From Galaxea fascicularis (Eukaryota; Cnidaria; Anthozoa; Scleractinia; Euphylliidae): 64,000 bases of DNA. Both the position numbers and the translations under genes were made by a program. The stretch is taken from the NCBI GenBank assembly GCA_948470475.1, contig OX419337.1:31682372-31746371 (forward strand), written 5' to 3'. A model generated the notes under the pieces. It had not been told where the DNA came from. It searched no databases and saw nothing but the letters and a program-made list of their open reading frames with translations. Of the stretch, positions 48,135-60,441 are shown piece after piece (within the stretch, counting starts at the first letter, position 1; the number at the start of each line of letters is the position of its first letter).

Positions 48135-48311
48135 AATTCTCTATTTTCGTATTCCCCATAATACACTTTGTATTATGCAAATTATGCATGAACCATTATT
48201 TTCAAATGCTCTTGGGACACTGCATTTTCCCAAGAGCATTTGAAATTAATGGTTTATGCAAAATTTTTGGGCAAACAAAGTGTATTATGGGGAATGCGAA
48301 AATAGAGAATT
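48135..48311. mobile_element. 177-bp MITE
   Basis: AATTCTCTATTTTCGTATTC, then CCCATAATACACTTTG, is mirrored almost base for base at the right. A second inner pair AAATGCTCTTGGGA / TCCCAAGAGCATTT flanks the centre. It lies about 340 bp upstream of the glycosyltransferase start. Confidence 0.85.
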
Positions 48312-48651
48312 CTTGACCTCGGCACTGATGCAAAGCATCATTACCCTACAACAAAGCCAGTGGGAAAATGTGTAACCGCAACGTCAGGAAGGTATGGCTT
48401 TTAAAGGCCAGATATGAAAACCGGTGTGAAAAATAACTTGTTTGGGGTCAAAATAGGGTCAGGTATTGGAGAACCGGGCGGCACGCCCCTACCACGAATT
48501 CTGAGGAGTACCCCCTCCGGGTAGTCGCCATCGTTCGAAATTTTTAATGAAAAATACTACGTATTATAATTTACTTGGTGCGCAAAATGTAAGCGTCATA
48601 GGACTGATTTGAAAGTTATGTTTATTAAAGGTCCAGTTGAATTCGAGACCC

Positions 48652-51600
48652 ATGGCATCCACACCAACAAAAGCAAGAGTAGTACTACTGGCCTCAGAGT
48701 GGGGATCAAAGCACGGCGGGCTGTCTACCTTCAATAGAGTGTTAGCCATTGAACTAGCAAAACAACCTGAAGTGCAGGTCTCCGTCCTGGTCCCACGCTG
48801 CACACAGGACGAAAAAGATGCAGCTAAGAATAATCACGGAATCGCTTTAGTTCAGGCAAAACAAATGGTGGGTTTTGATAATGAACTTGAATTGCTTTCA
48901 TATCCACCAAATGACCTTCAAATCGACTTCGTCGTCGGCCATGGAGCAGTGCTCGGTAAATACGCGCAGGCAATAAAGGAAACTCGTCAGTGCAAGTGGA
49001 TCCAGTTTGTTCACACCGACCCAGAGGAGCTGGGGATGTTCAAGGAATACGATGATGCTATTTCAAAGGGGGGGAAGAAGCATCTTAATGAAGTAGCTTT
49101 GTGTGAAAAGGCTGACCGTGTTGTGGCAGTCGGGCCTAAGCTAGCCGAGGCGTATCGCGGTTACCTTCGGCCTTCTGGTAAAGACCAAGACCTCTTTGAA
49201 CTGACGCCAGGCCTTTTCAGCGAGTTTTCAGACACAGTACAGAGTCCCAACGAGCTCAAATTGTGTCGAGTATTAGCTTTTGGTCGTGGGGATCCCGAAG
49301 ATTTCTCTCTTAAGGGATTTGACCTCGCGGCTGAGGCTGTAGGTAGGCTAAGTAATACTCAGCTCATCTTCGTTGGTGCACAAGAAGAGAGTCAAGCTAA
49401 AGTAGCAGATCGTTTCCAAGAATGGATTCGTGGAGGTCGACTGAAAATAAGGACTTTTAAAGAATGCAGGGAAGATTTGAAAAAGCAGTTTTATGAGGCG
49501 GATATTGCCATTATGCCATCGAGAACCGAAGGTTTCGGCCTTGCTGCTCTTGAAGCCATGTCAGCGGGGCTGCCTGTTCTTGCAAGCGACAACTCGGGGT
49601 TTGGACAAGCGCTTAAGAAGGTTAAGTTTGGCTCCCAATACGTTTTCCCTGCTGACGATGCCATGGTTTTGGCTGATAAGATCAAGGGAATCTGGGACAA
49701 GGAGAGACAAACTCGACTAGAAGAAGCTGAAGATATGCGCCAGAACTATGGCAACAAATACAGTTGGAAGGAACAATGCAGGAAGCTGGTCGAGGAGGTC
49801 CTGAAAGGTAGGAACTGGGTACAAAGTTGGGATTGTTCCATTAGCTTATCGAACAAACTCTAAATTCAAATCCAGATACTCAAAGATGACAGTATTTCTG
49901 CAAGGAGCGTTTTCTAATGTGGACGGATTGAATTGCTTGCACATTTTTAATTTAATAGTTTTCCCAAGCTGTCGCAACTGATTCACACATGAATTGAATT
50001 TTCTTTACGAGAGGTATTCAGCTCTACTAACGAAATCCTCTATAAACGGAATCCTCCTCACAGACAGAACACTTTGACCAGTTTATCACCTTTAAATGCA
50101 ATGCCGGATCGGGTTTTTTACCCTTTAATCCCCAATATCAAAATTTTTATTCTCCGTACAGTTCTCACATATTACATGTGGGGAGAATTTGTGTAAGCGT
50201 CAACTAAATTAGCCCCTGGTGATCATTTCCTGTATTCTCATGTCCAATATACTTGACGAACTAGTGAATGGTAAGGAGAAGTCAGATGGTGGTCAGTATG
50301 AGGATGTAAGGAGTTAAACCCTAACATTGAACAGAACCTGCTTTCGGCTTACCGTGTCACCATTCAGTTAACTAAGACAACAAAGGAAACGATCACCAAA
50401 CATGAAATGTCTTGATGCTTAACCAAATTCTCTCAACTAGTAATATAAGAATTATAAGAGAACCAGTTGAGAGAATATGCATGTTGATGTCAAGGCTTAA
50501 GGGGTTAACAAACGCCAGAGGAATCAGTCAACGTTTTTGTCTTTGTCAATCGACTACAACAGATAACAAATATAAACGAAAAAAATGAAAAGGCGAGTGT
50601 AGAAAATTAATTAAATGATTGTAGAATATTGCTGCTGGTCATTAAACTATTATCTTGTGGTTTTGTTTCTTGACTCTGAAGTTTCATCTTTAAAACTCGA
50701 GAAGAAGCCACTCGGTTCCAAGGACGCTGGGCCATCTATGGTTGAGGGCTATGAAGGTGACAGAGAAAACGCATTTTAAATACATTAAAAGTATTAAAAA
50801 AAATTGGAGGAAAAACAGAGCTAACAAGCGTTCTTTGTTGGATGTTGATTAGTATTAAACTTCCTTTCCCCTGTTTTACACAACTTTGTAAAAAAGGGAA
50901 CACATGCAACCGAAACTTTATATTCAATTTTTCATTAGAGTACACTTAATTCACAATATATCTTTATAAATTAGTAGAGGTGCCTCAGCTCTACTTGGTA
51001 GTACACATTGCTTAGCTTCAATATTTTGACTTCCTTTTGTCTAGAATTAAATACAGGAGACAAAATTGCAATTGCGCCTTTGGCCTGTTCCCATTATTTT
51101 CCAGAATCAGCAGCTGCTAAGGTAGCGAAACAAAATGATGATGTTCGGACAATATTTGATTGGTCAATCAACTTTTACTTTTACCTTTTGTGGATCAGGA
51201 CTCCGTCGAAAACTTTTTCATGAGGCTACATTGATCTAAATTGTACTCTTTCGTTACTTTGAGACCGAGTTATCGACATTCGAGGCCTTTATTCCGGCGT
51301 TTAAGCAATAAACTCCATCGACAATTTTTTTTTGCTTTCTTCTTTAAGTTATCGAGAGTGATATTCTTAAATACAACAATTGTATCCCTTAAGGATCCCC
51401 ACCACAAAAAGAGCCAAGGACTTCAGTTCTTCCCAGGGACACCGCTGCTAATCAACCAGAGAGCGCGACCATGGAGAGTGAAGGTTAGATCATATCTTCT
51501 TTTAGTTATGTGCTTTCAAGTGGCTCTCACATTTGAATAGACCATTGTTTATTCAATGAAAATGCCTTTTATTCTTTTACAAGAAGTCCCGCTACTATTA

Positions 51601-53835
51601 GTGTTAGGTATAACACTTTTACCACATTTAAGTCGAATTGAATCTCACCAGTTGTTACACAAGTAATAAGAATCCTTTCCCATCATGTATGTATGCTACC
51701 ACAGGTAGACCAACAGTACACTAGAAGCAAGCGAGCAGTTAAAAGAGAGAGAGCAACAAACTATATTCTATTGATTGTATGCACAACAGAATCGCATAGG
51801 TAGATGAATTCTCACGATCTGATTGGCTATCGAGGCGTGGTATTCAGAGTGGAATTACGACTTGTTGAAAACGGAGACGAGGCAAACTTATAGTGCACAT
51901 AGCAACGCAGCCAATTGGAAGCAATTAGGTTTTAATTATGTTTTCCAAACCATTGACTCTGTTTAAAAAGCAAAAACCCGACCGAAGTGAGGAAAAAGAT
52001 TTTCCTTGTTTTGATAAAAAAATGACTTTCTTGAAAGCTTTTATGAGGATTGTCCAATACACACGAATAGAGTCCAGTCGTGTTTCTCGCAGAACGACTG
52101 GAATACCGGAAGTCTAGTGGTGAAATAGAATTAAAACTGTATTGAATGGCCACTGTACTCCCAATGCCAGCAGTCCGGCGAGAAATCTTGGATGCGGAGT
52201 GGGTTATAACTGGTGCTCCATAGTCCCACACTCCCTCACACGAGAAACGTGAATGCTAAGTGAGCTTTTAACTAGTGTTCTTGCAGTCCCTCACTCAAGA
52301 AACTTGAATGCTAAGTGGGGTTATAACTTGTGCTCCCCAGTCCTACCCTTCCTCACTTGAGAAACATGAATGCTTAGTGGGGTTATAACTGGTGCTCCCG
52401 TAGTCCTGCAGTCGAGAAACGTGGGTTATAACTAGTGCTTCCGCAGTCGATGAATTTTGAATACTAAGTGTGTAATAAAACTTGTGGTCGGGCACTCCCA
52501 CAGTCGAGGAATCTTGAATCCGCAGTCCGGTACCTTTGCTTGGCCCGGAGCTTTTAAAACGAAGAAATATGCATTATATAGTGTAGCGTGTTTGAGGCCT
52601 GGAGGATTTACCTTGTGCAGTGTTGCCTGTTTGTGACTGTTCGACGACCGTATATGACACATCTGTAGCGTGCTTGTTTTGCCTCATAGACTGAACAACG
52701 TGGTATATTCTATGAGTAGCGCGCTAGATCCGCCTCGTGGATTAAAGAACGAGCTATGTTCCATGTGCTGCTCGTTTGTGTCGCCTCATGGATTGGATTG
52801 GGCTAACCCCCGGGCATTAGCACTTTTTTTTTAAATGGGCAAATTCCCTGTGGTGGGGACGAATGAAGAGGGCAAATGCCCCGCTCCCGGGATCGTCGCC
52901 TTCCAACACCTCTGCAGTTTTTTTTTCTTAATCAGTGAATGAAACGTTCCACTTTTCAGTATTTTAATGCAATGGTAAGACCTCAAGGACAACAGTACAT
53001 GCTAGTTGATTAAATGATGATACAAGATCTGTCTTGAAGATCGCATCATTTAATTCGCAAGGCTCAAGTATTTTAGTTTTTAGTGCAATCCAGGTTGACT
53101 TTCATGAAGTTGAAAAATATCTCTCTATATGTCATAATCAAAATATAGTGCTTACAAGTAATTATGTGCTTACAAGTAATATAATGAATAAATATCTAAA
53201 ATTGAGAAAACGTACCTTTAAAAAACATCCACTAGTTTGTCGAGTCCCTGATGGATTAACGAATCTTCAACAAACGCCTGGTTTTACTTTGCCAGTGAAT
53301 TCCTCCATGTCACTTTTGAAAACACTCTTGTCAAATGCCCGGGGGTCGCACCGGGGAAGGCAAATGGCCAGCCCTCGGGCAGTGATAAAATTGCAAATGC
53401 CCCGCGGTTGCTCGTGGGGGTGGGGGAATGGGTGGGCACTGCTGCAATTGACTGATACATAACTTCGATTAAAGCGTTTCATTGCAGTCAGAAAACCCAA
53501 CATCACTATATTAAAGTTAAAATATTCTTAGCGACTAACTTGTCTTTCTTTCAATTTTAATTTAAGTTTCGGAGGAGGCTCTTGAGTGGTTGGCACGGAG
53601 GATTGGGCACTGGGAGCCACTTGCGCGCCGTCTGCGCTTCGACAGTGGAGAAGAATATGGATTTCATAAGGACAAGAGCGGAAATAACGCTGAGCAGGCG
53701 CGAAGGATGCTTTTTCGATGGAAAGAGACAAACGGCCAAAACGCAACATTACAGCTGCTATGTGAAGCATTACGCAACCGAAATGTGGGGCGTGCAGACC
53801 TCGCTGATGGGATGCAGCAGGGCGCCTGGAAGTAG
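48652..53835 (+). CDS. GT4-type glycosyltransferase fused to a death domain (two-exon model)
   Basis: Exon 1, 48652-49807, begins at ATG 48652 (the open frame extends 15 nt upstream without another ATG). It encodes a whole GT-B glycosyltransferase: KHGGLSTFNRVLA near residue 20, FVVGHGA, the Rossmann C-half (LAFGRGDPED, LIFVGAQ) and the GT4 signature EGFGLAALE with E293 and E301 (EX7E). It ends at AAAG|GTAGG in phase 1. Exon 2, 53567-53835, starts after TTTAATTTAAG in the matching phase. It encodes a death-domain-like helical module (EWLARRIGHWEPLARRLRF, NNAEQARRMLFRWKETNG, LLCEALRNRNVGRADLADGM) and a stop. Joined: 1425 nt, 474 residues, in frame. Without splicing, the glycosyltransferase frame would run 18 residues into the intron and stop at 49863. 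The substrate is unknown. Glycosyltransferase domains in coral NACHT/NB-ARC immune proteins have been reported (from memory), so an innate-immune role is possible. The join is inference. Confidence 0.65.
50120..50321. mobile_element. Small inverted-repeat element (MITE), related to 170-368
   Basis: ACCCTTTAATCCCCAATATC at the left and GGAGTTAAACCC at the right are roughly inverse. Size and interior words (GGAGAA, CTCATGTCCA) resemble the element at 170-368. Confidence 0.45.
52199..52530. repeat. Minisatellite, unit about 60 bp, decayed
   Basis: Five to six units built on GGGTTATAACTGGTGCTCC, then AGTCC, CTCAC and GAGAAACGTGAATGCTAAGT. Units differ by short deletions and substitutions. Intronic. 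Confidence 0.75.
52555..52800. repeat. Second decayed minisatellite, unit about 65-75 bp
   Basis: Three to four units around GTAGCGTGCTTGTTTTGCCT, then CATAGACTGAACAACG and TATATTCTATGAG, each diverged. It directly follows the first minisatellite. Confidence 0.55.
52801..53450. mobile_element. Possible foldback element with GCAAATGCCC ends
   Basis: Left part: CCCCGGGCATTAGCAC, GGGCAAATGCCCCG, CTCCCGGG. Right part: CAAATGCCCGGGGG, GCAAATGGCC, GCAAATGCCCCGCGG. The inner flanks (GAATGAAACG...TGCAATG versus GTTTCATTGCAG) hint at inverse arms. Boundaries are uncertain. Confidence 0.4.
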
Positions 53836-56800
53836 CTATAATCGCAGAAGCATCAAGCGATTTCACGAAGTAACACAATTGAAGGTTTTGGTTAATTTGT
53901 CAACGAACATTTTAATGCTATAATTTTATCATTGCCTGCAAATCGTGATTTCCGAGATCCATTTGGACAAATAGTTATCAAGTTTTCACTTTACATGTAA
54001 CTATATATGAGTAGCCTTTTTGAGAGTCTTCACAATAACAATTTCTCCCGTTGTGTTTTCGTCTGCTGTGATGTATTGTTTTACTTTGTGCCTTTTGCTA
54101 AAGGAAAAGAGATTGAGTTAAAGCCACTCCAACCATAGGTTGGCATAACCCAGATTTCTTTTTTTATCGGGTCGACAGAAAACATTGCTTGATTAAGTTA
54201 GGGGTAATAAGACTAAAAAACACTATGTTCAAATAAATACAACGTCAAGGTTTTTTTTTCTTGAGCCTTCAGTTACGTGAAATAAGTACAGTGGTCGCCT
54301 TCCGTAAGTTGGCTCTCAAGTGTAGAAGTTACGTTCGTCGTTACGTTCAGTTACGGAGTTCAGAGCGGAAAACGTTCTGTGCAGTTTTCTGTGCAGCACC
54401 ACTCGAGAGATTTTCGCGGGCTCTGGTAGGGGAGCGTTCGCACCGTGCGAAGTGTTTTTTTTTTTTTCTGTCATTTCATTTTTTGCCGGACTAAAGTACA
54501 TGGAATTGTGTATTAACTAGCGTTAGACGAGAAAAGAGATGGAAGCAGTGAAATTAAAAGCTTAAAATTCCCTAAAAGGCGAGTGTTTATGTGACTTGGA
54601 TATGTTTGTGATAAAAGGGAATAAGATTACTTTTTTTTCCATCGTTTGGTCGTTAAGTCAATAAACAACTGCTTGTTAGTGTAGCTTTCGGTCCTGAATG
54701 ATTTTTAAATTGTCAGTTTAATCAAATTTTGTTATATATAACCGGACTGCCTTGAAGACAGTGATATTTTGGACACTGAAACGATTTTTATGTCACCGTA
54801 AGAAAAAAATGAACACACAAGCTTGTTTGATCACTCGAAGAAGTTGAAAAGTGTTTTTGGAAAAGTACTGTGCTTTGGATCAAAGTCAAGGCTAGTCAGC
54901 CGCTTTTTCGATAGAGTCAGTTCGTTTGAATAATCATTTGCTCCTTTTGCCTCAACCCAACTGCATAACAACTAACCTTTAACTTCTAAATAACCTGCTG
55001 TCGTAAGTGAGCAAAGTTTTGCAGTTTTGAAAGAACACTGGGTGATGTGGGAGAACAATGCACGCGAAGTAAACAGGCCGAAAAGGCAATAATATGGGGG
55101 GAATGATTTGGACGAGTTAGTTACTAAACATATTTTTCCAACAATGCAAACATGTGAAATTGTCCACAACAAAAACAAACTTGAGTATCGATAAACACTC
55201 ATTGGTAAAGTTAAACCGTTTCAAAACTAACTTTCGTACTTTGGCTGTGTTGGGACTTAAACTCAGTGTATACTGTTTACAACAAGCTGAAGTTCTCTAA
55301 TGAAATACAGTGGATGATGCGAAAAGCAGCTGAGCGTGCGTGTTCAGTGAATACTGGCCACACCCGGCGTAAATCGATAAACTAATCTCTGCGAAACAAT
55401 CCGCGCTGGCAAAAAAACTAGACACTTTGGCAAACACAGCATACACAGATTAACTCTTTCATCAACCACAGTTGAGCTCTCGTCCTTTATATATGTTCAG
55501 TGGTTTGCTTATATTGCCACAAATTGTACAACAAGACTTTCGGGCACGGTTTGTTTACACGCAGTCGTAGGAACGCTAGGGAACTTAACTTCTTTAATGT
55601 TAGTTTGTTTTCAAGTTTTACTTGATTAACTCGTGATAAAATCAAACTACAGCACTTAAAATACATTTGAAAAATGAAAATTTTGCTTATCGTGGTTCCG
55701 CATATGTTAAAATAGATTTGCATGATGGGAAACCTCAATCCAGCTAAGTGTCGGTGATTACCTGACTGCAAGAACGATAAATAACTTCTTGCGCAACAAT
55801 CTAATAACCCGCTCTGGCAAAAAACGAGATGTTTTGGCAAACTCAAAAAATAAAGACTGACTCTTCCGAAAGCGCTATCTTATCATGGCGCGAGAGAAAC
55901 GTACGAGTACCTCAAAACGATTTTTATAGTGTTAAAAGTGTTAAGAGCATTGAAGGACAAGAAGGGTATATGTACAGCTAGTTATTTCTATAGAATAATT
56001 ATTGTTACTTAACAGGATGCCTGCAGAGGCATATCGTGATTTTTGATATAATGAAGTTAAAAAGCCGCCATTTTTTTCAAATTTTAAGGTCTTGCGCTCG
56101 CTCGGAGTTCGCGCATGTTTTTTACGTTTTTCCGCTCTGAAGTTACGGAGCCGTATGGCGTCTAAGCAAAACCCCACGGCGTGCTTCAGTACGACAACTG
56201 GAACTAATTTTGTAAACATATGGACTACTGCGTATGACAGGCATACATGTTCAGCCGGAAGAAGGTTTACGTAGTGTCTGAATCGCTTCTTCCTGCTTTT
56301 TACATTAACAGGTTTCTTTGCTTTTTTTAACTGCATCGTTCTAAAAATAGCATTTTTTATTCATTCAGTATGAACATTCATGTTCCTTCTTTCTCAGTTT
56401 TAACCCAACAAATCTGCGTTTATTTTCAGCAGTGGTTTTATTCAGTAAAATGGCGCAGCAAGCGAAGTTCGTTCGATACAGCTTCAATGTTTTATTTTTA
56501 TGTCACAAACTGAGTTTCTACTCCTTTCCAAAAATTTTAAATGCTGATTGCAGACATCCTTAGGATGCAGTAAGATTTGCAAGAATTTGTGTATAGTTAA
56601 TTGATGTGTATTCTACAATATATTTTAACTTGACTGATGTGCCTTGATTCATGTAACTAGCCAGCGAATAATGCAAATAAATAATCGTTAAGACTTGTCA
56701 ATAATTTTACAAATATTGGTCTCATAGGCCTGTCCGGAACTGGGCGCGCATTTGATTACGCAATCTAAGATTAGTTTATGACCTGGAAACACGTGAATTG

Positions 56801-57530
56801 CTGGATAACAAGCTGATGTATCCGGCTTAAAACACAGACAGATTTCGATCGTGATAGAAAGAGAACTTTGTAAGCCTTTGTGAGAGAAATTAAAACCCTT
56901 AAAACTAGTGACCTGCTGTGGATACTGACTCCAGCGGCTGGAGAATTCCAGTAAAGGCCATATCGGGAGGTTTACCCTTGTTTTATGATAGTACTATACC
57001 AGTAGAAGTTGTGTCTATCACAATTATAAACCAAGCTTTTTTTCTACCTTAACTACTTTCACCTTGCTGTTTTGGACTGCGAGATATATTTTCATCTCTT
57101 TTACAACAACTCAAACTTAGAATTTTGGGGGGGCTGTGGCAACTTACTCAGCCCAGACCTCCTCGTCCTCGACAGCCATAGCATCTGTATGCGAAAGCAA
57201 ACACCCTTTCAGGCGACATCTAGAAGGAACTCGAGTCCCTTTTAAAAGACTTTGCGAAAAAAAAAAGGATTTGATTCTACTTCAGTTAGAGTCGCTTATG
57301 CTAATTAACGTGGCTATAAGCCCGTAAACTCAGAAAATAAAATGTAAACTCGACTCACGTATCACTCACGTTTCAACCGCATGTGCAAATTGGTCGAACT
57401 CGACATTCCTTCTGTTTTACTTAGCACAACTACAAATTAACAAAGGCAAAATGATCAACAAACATTTCTTCCGGCGAAAGGTTTATTCAAACAAAAAAAC
57501 TGGTTTTGAAGAACAAAAGACTCTCATATA
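53836..57530. other. Intergenic, no supported gene
   Basis: An AATAAA at 54232-54237 could end the upstream transcript. A diverged direct duplication containing CTGGCAAAAAA...TTTGGCAAAC lies at about 55330-55465 and 55735-55865. GTTACGGAGTTCAGAGCGGA near 54351 has an inverse partner near 56125-56150. No coding domains. Confidence 0.45.
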
Positions 57531-57533
57531 GAG

Positions 57534-57666
57534 CGTTTTCACTCACGTGACTATCAACCACAATGGTTTACTGACACAAAAGAAGCTATTTGCATAAAAA
57601 TAGAATGTAATTCCCAGAGGTTAAATTGGGACACCAACATGGCCGCCGTGACATCATGTGAAACAC
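57534..57666. mobile_element. 133-bp MITE, inverse copy of the 40872-41038 family
   Basis: CGTTTTCACTCACGTGAC at the left; GACATCATGTGAAACAC near the right. Internal TATTTGCATAAAAATAGA and CACCAACATGGC are the complement of words in the other copy. Confidence 0.75.
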
Positions 57667-57954
57667 TCCCTAAGCCAAATCGGCATTTCATCTACTTGTT
57701 TGTCTGGTTTTTGTTACCAATCAGATCTGATGCCTTCATCATCAATGGCGTCAAATAAGTCACAATTTGTAGTCAGTCGTATTTGATCCATGTCAGTTTT
57801 CTATCGTCCGACTTGGCAGGGAAACCACTTGAATTTTGAACATTTTATGACTTCACTGTATGGTCTATAACAGTACAGACGATAGAAAAAGTTTCCCATT
57901 GTAAAGCGACATGAGAGCAAGTTATGGTAATGGCGCTGTATAAATCTGTTATCA

Positions 57955-57971
57955 TTATTATTATAATATTA

Positions 57972-58005
<34 letters not shown>

Positions 58006-58050
58006 GTTACTATTATTATTATTATTATTATTATCATTATGATGACGATG
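57955..58050. repeat. (TTA)n array
   Basis: About 30 TTA triplets with a few TTG and TCA interruptions, followed by GATGA repeats. Confidence 0.9.
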
Positions 58051-58063
58051 ATGATGATAATTA

Positions 58064-58460
58064 TTATTGTGGATGATATATACATGAAATAACTCATTTA
58101 ATGCGGATCTGAGTGATATCAAATGAAGACTGATCCTCGCACTTGTGAACGCGATGGTCTAACCAGCTGAGTTGCGAAGCCACTGACGTTGGGAGCAGGT
58201 CAATCGTAGGTTCATATGTTCCCGTGAAAGATATGAATGTCGATGATATATATGAAATATATCATGTATGAACTGCGGATGTAACTGTTCCAGGCAGCTG
58301 TAAACGCAATTTAGTGCAATTGCGTAAAGAAGCCTGATGCTCTTACAATCACACCTGTATCGCGAGGCCACGGGTTCAAACCCCGTTGAGTCCTGATTTT
58401 TTTTCAGGCTTCTTCACGCAATTGCAGCAAATTGCGTTCACAACTGCGAGAATCAGTCCT
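58064..58460. repeat. tRNA-like SINE composite, two rearranged parts
   Basis: A plus-strand B box GGGTTCAAACCCC at 58372-58384 follows a truncated tRNA head. At 58185-58145 the minus strand reads GGCTTCGCAACTCAGCTGG, an A-box-like head. GCAATT/AATTGC-rich tails (CAGGCTTCTTCACGCAATTG) surround both. It looks like two copies in opposite orientation. Confidence 0.6.
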
Positions 58461-58465
58461 CATTT

Positions 58466-58533
58466 GATTATTATTATTATTATTATTGTTATTATTATTA
58501 TTATTAGAAGAAGAAGAAGAAGAAGAAGAAGTG
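58466..58533. repeat. (TTA)n followed by (GAA)n
   Basis: About 13 TTA triplets run into eight GAA triplets (58507-58530), a typical tail next to the SINE relic. Confidence 0.9.
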
Positions 58534-60441
58534 TATCTGAGCGTGACACTTTTTACAAAATATTTATCTCAGCTCCAGGGCAAAATTACAAAAAGGACAA
58601 GTTCCTCCTCTTCTAAATCCCCATAGTATTTACGAATGCAGCATCCAGCAGCAGTTTGTTTAAAAACGAACACTCGATTCGCTGAAAAAAGCAAAATGTT
58701 TAACAGAAAGCGAAGGATTGAGCGAAGGAGTGAAATGAGCCTTGCACCTAAAACTTGAAAATTGGCATTGCCATCTTCCGAGCTAAACTGGAGACAAAAA
58801 ATGGAAGCAGGGTGAAAAAAAAATACTCACCCTCTTTCCTTTCTCCTATGCAGGCCTGCCTATCTCTGCGTCCCACTGTTAAACGTCGAGGAGCGCGACA
58901 GATAGTCCCTGAGAAGGCCAGTTGCTGTATGTATTATTAATTAATGTTGAAACAACTTCCACTCTTGTTGGTGTCGTTCCAAAAGTAAGCTAAACAGGCG
59001 CAGGGCATGTTTCAATGAGGAATGGGGAAACAAACTCTATCACAGGTATCTTGAGTTCTCGGATTTTGAGCTTACAGCAACTTTAGAAAATGCGCCTCTC
59101 CGATACTTAATTTATGTGCAACACGTAGGGAGATTTTAATTTAAGTTAATATTTATTCACGCCCAGCGTATGCACAGAAAAATATACTTTATATATATTA
59201 GTATCTTTTAGACGGTTTTTGTAAAAATATTTTAAAAATTATGAATACAAGCAATTGCATTTATATTCTATCTGGATTATGTAGAATCATTTGAGTCATT
59301 ATGTACAGATTATTTACACACAGCTGATAAAAACTTAGGATTTTGTCGCCTGGTGAAAAGTACAGCCTAGGATAAAGCCAAGAGGTTGGATCAGTTAGAA
59401 GAAAAAGTGATATGCATAGTATTAAAGAAAAACCTGTTTCGGGCTGGAGGTTGTTTGATTGCGGCCACTGGGTGTTAGGTGGTGAGGGAAGCTTTGTTTC
59501 TCGGACTCTAATACACTGATTTGCTAATGTTAATTTCCATGCGGATTGTGGGTAGATCTAGTTCTTTGTGGGGGCAAATGGCAGAAGGCAATTTGAAATT
59601 GCAATTTTGACCGTTTGCACCCGCAACGGACTGGATCTAGTCACATTCTCTTGGAACTGATCATTAATAAAATGGTATATTCCAGCGCCCGCTTGGAATG
59701 AGTTCAGTCAAAAGGCAGATATGCAGATTTAGGATGGAGGCAACGGTAAGGGACGAATGAGAACATCAACTGTGAGAATTAAAATTTAAAGTTCTGATGA
59801 AAGAATGAAATTCACTCTCACAGAAATCATTCCAAACTCTCAGTAACATAGTTTGCTCAACGGAGCACCGGCTGTGTACCAAACAGTTATTAATAATTAC
59901 TTGCCCTTCGAGGAATAACCTTTTGTTCGTTTGTTTTCTTTGGTTGTTTTCCTTGGTATTGACGTGCTATACGATTCTCGTGAAAACAAAGAGAACTTTT
60001 GTACTTAAGTTTAGCTTAAGACTAGTTTATAATTTCGTGGTATGCAATGTTCTCACGCGTTTGTATCTTCGGCGAAATTTAGGGTCACTTGATTTTCTCT
60101 TTAGTAAGTTAAGTTTTTTTGTTAGATTAAGTCTGATAACTTACAGCATAGTACGATGAAACAAAAACTGGACAGGTTCAGTATGGCCCACGTCACCAAG
60201 ATCTGGAAAGTGTGCTAGCTACAAATCATTCATCTTACATAGTAATGTCACATTTTGCACTAGTTGTGTCACAAAACTTGGGGAAATGCAGATTGTTTTA
60301 CAAGCGAATACTCAGTATAGAATGAGTACAGCCGTATGTGACGTGTTTTCACTTTGACCAATCGTGCATGCGTTTAGAACTAATTCCATGACCGCTCCGT
60401 CTGAAAGAGAGACGTTTTCATTTGTCCTCTGTCGGATTGCT
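58534..60441. other. Intergenic or 3' UTR of the KCNH gene, no other gene seen
   Basis: AT-rich; no recognisable ORF. The part next to 60441 is likely the channel 3' UTR, but no clear AATAAA close to the stop was seen on the minus strand. Confidence 0.4.

Larger units (their letters stand above)
49808..53566. other. Putative intron of the glycosyltransferase-death gene, repeat-rich
   Basis: It holds a MITE (50120-50321), a partial inverted repeat (about 50415-50505), two minisatellites (52199-52530, 52555-52800) and a GCAAATGCCC-rich element. One possible extra exon, 51046-51120 (TAG acceptor, ELNTGDKIAIAPLACSHYF-type reading), ends in the wrong phase for the death-domain exon, so I left it out. 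Confidence 0.5.

Noticed and set aside
51046..51120. Extra exon between glycosyltransferase and death domain
   Set aside because: Acceptor and donor are plausible, but the end phase does not match the death-domain exon.
53034..53462. 142-residue plus-strand ORF
   Set aside because: Runs through the GCAAATGCCC repeat element; no motif.
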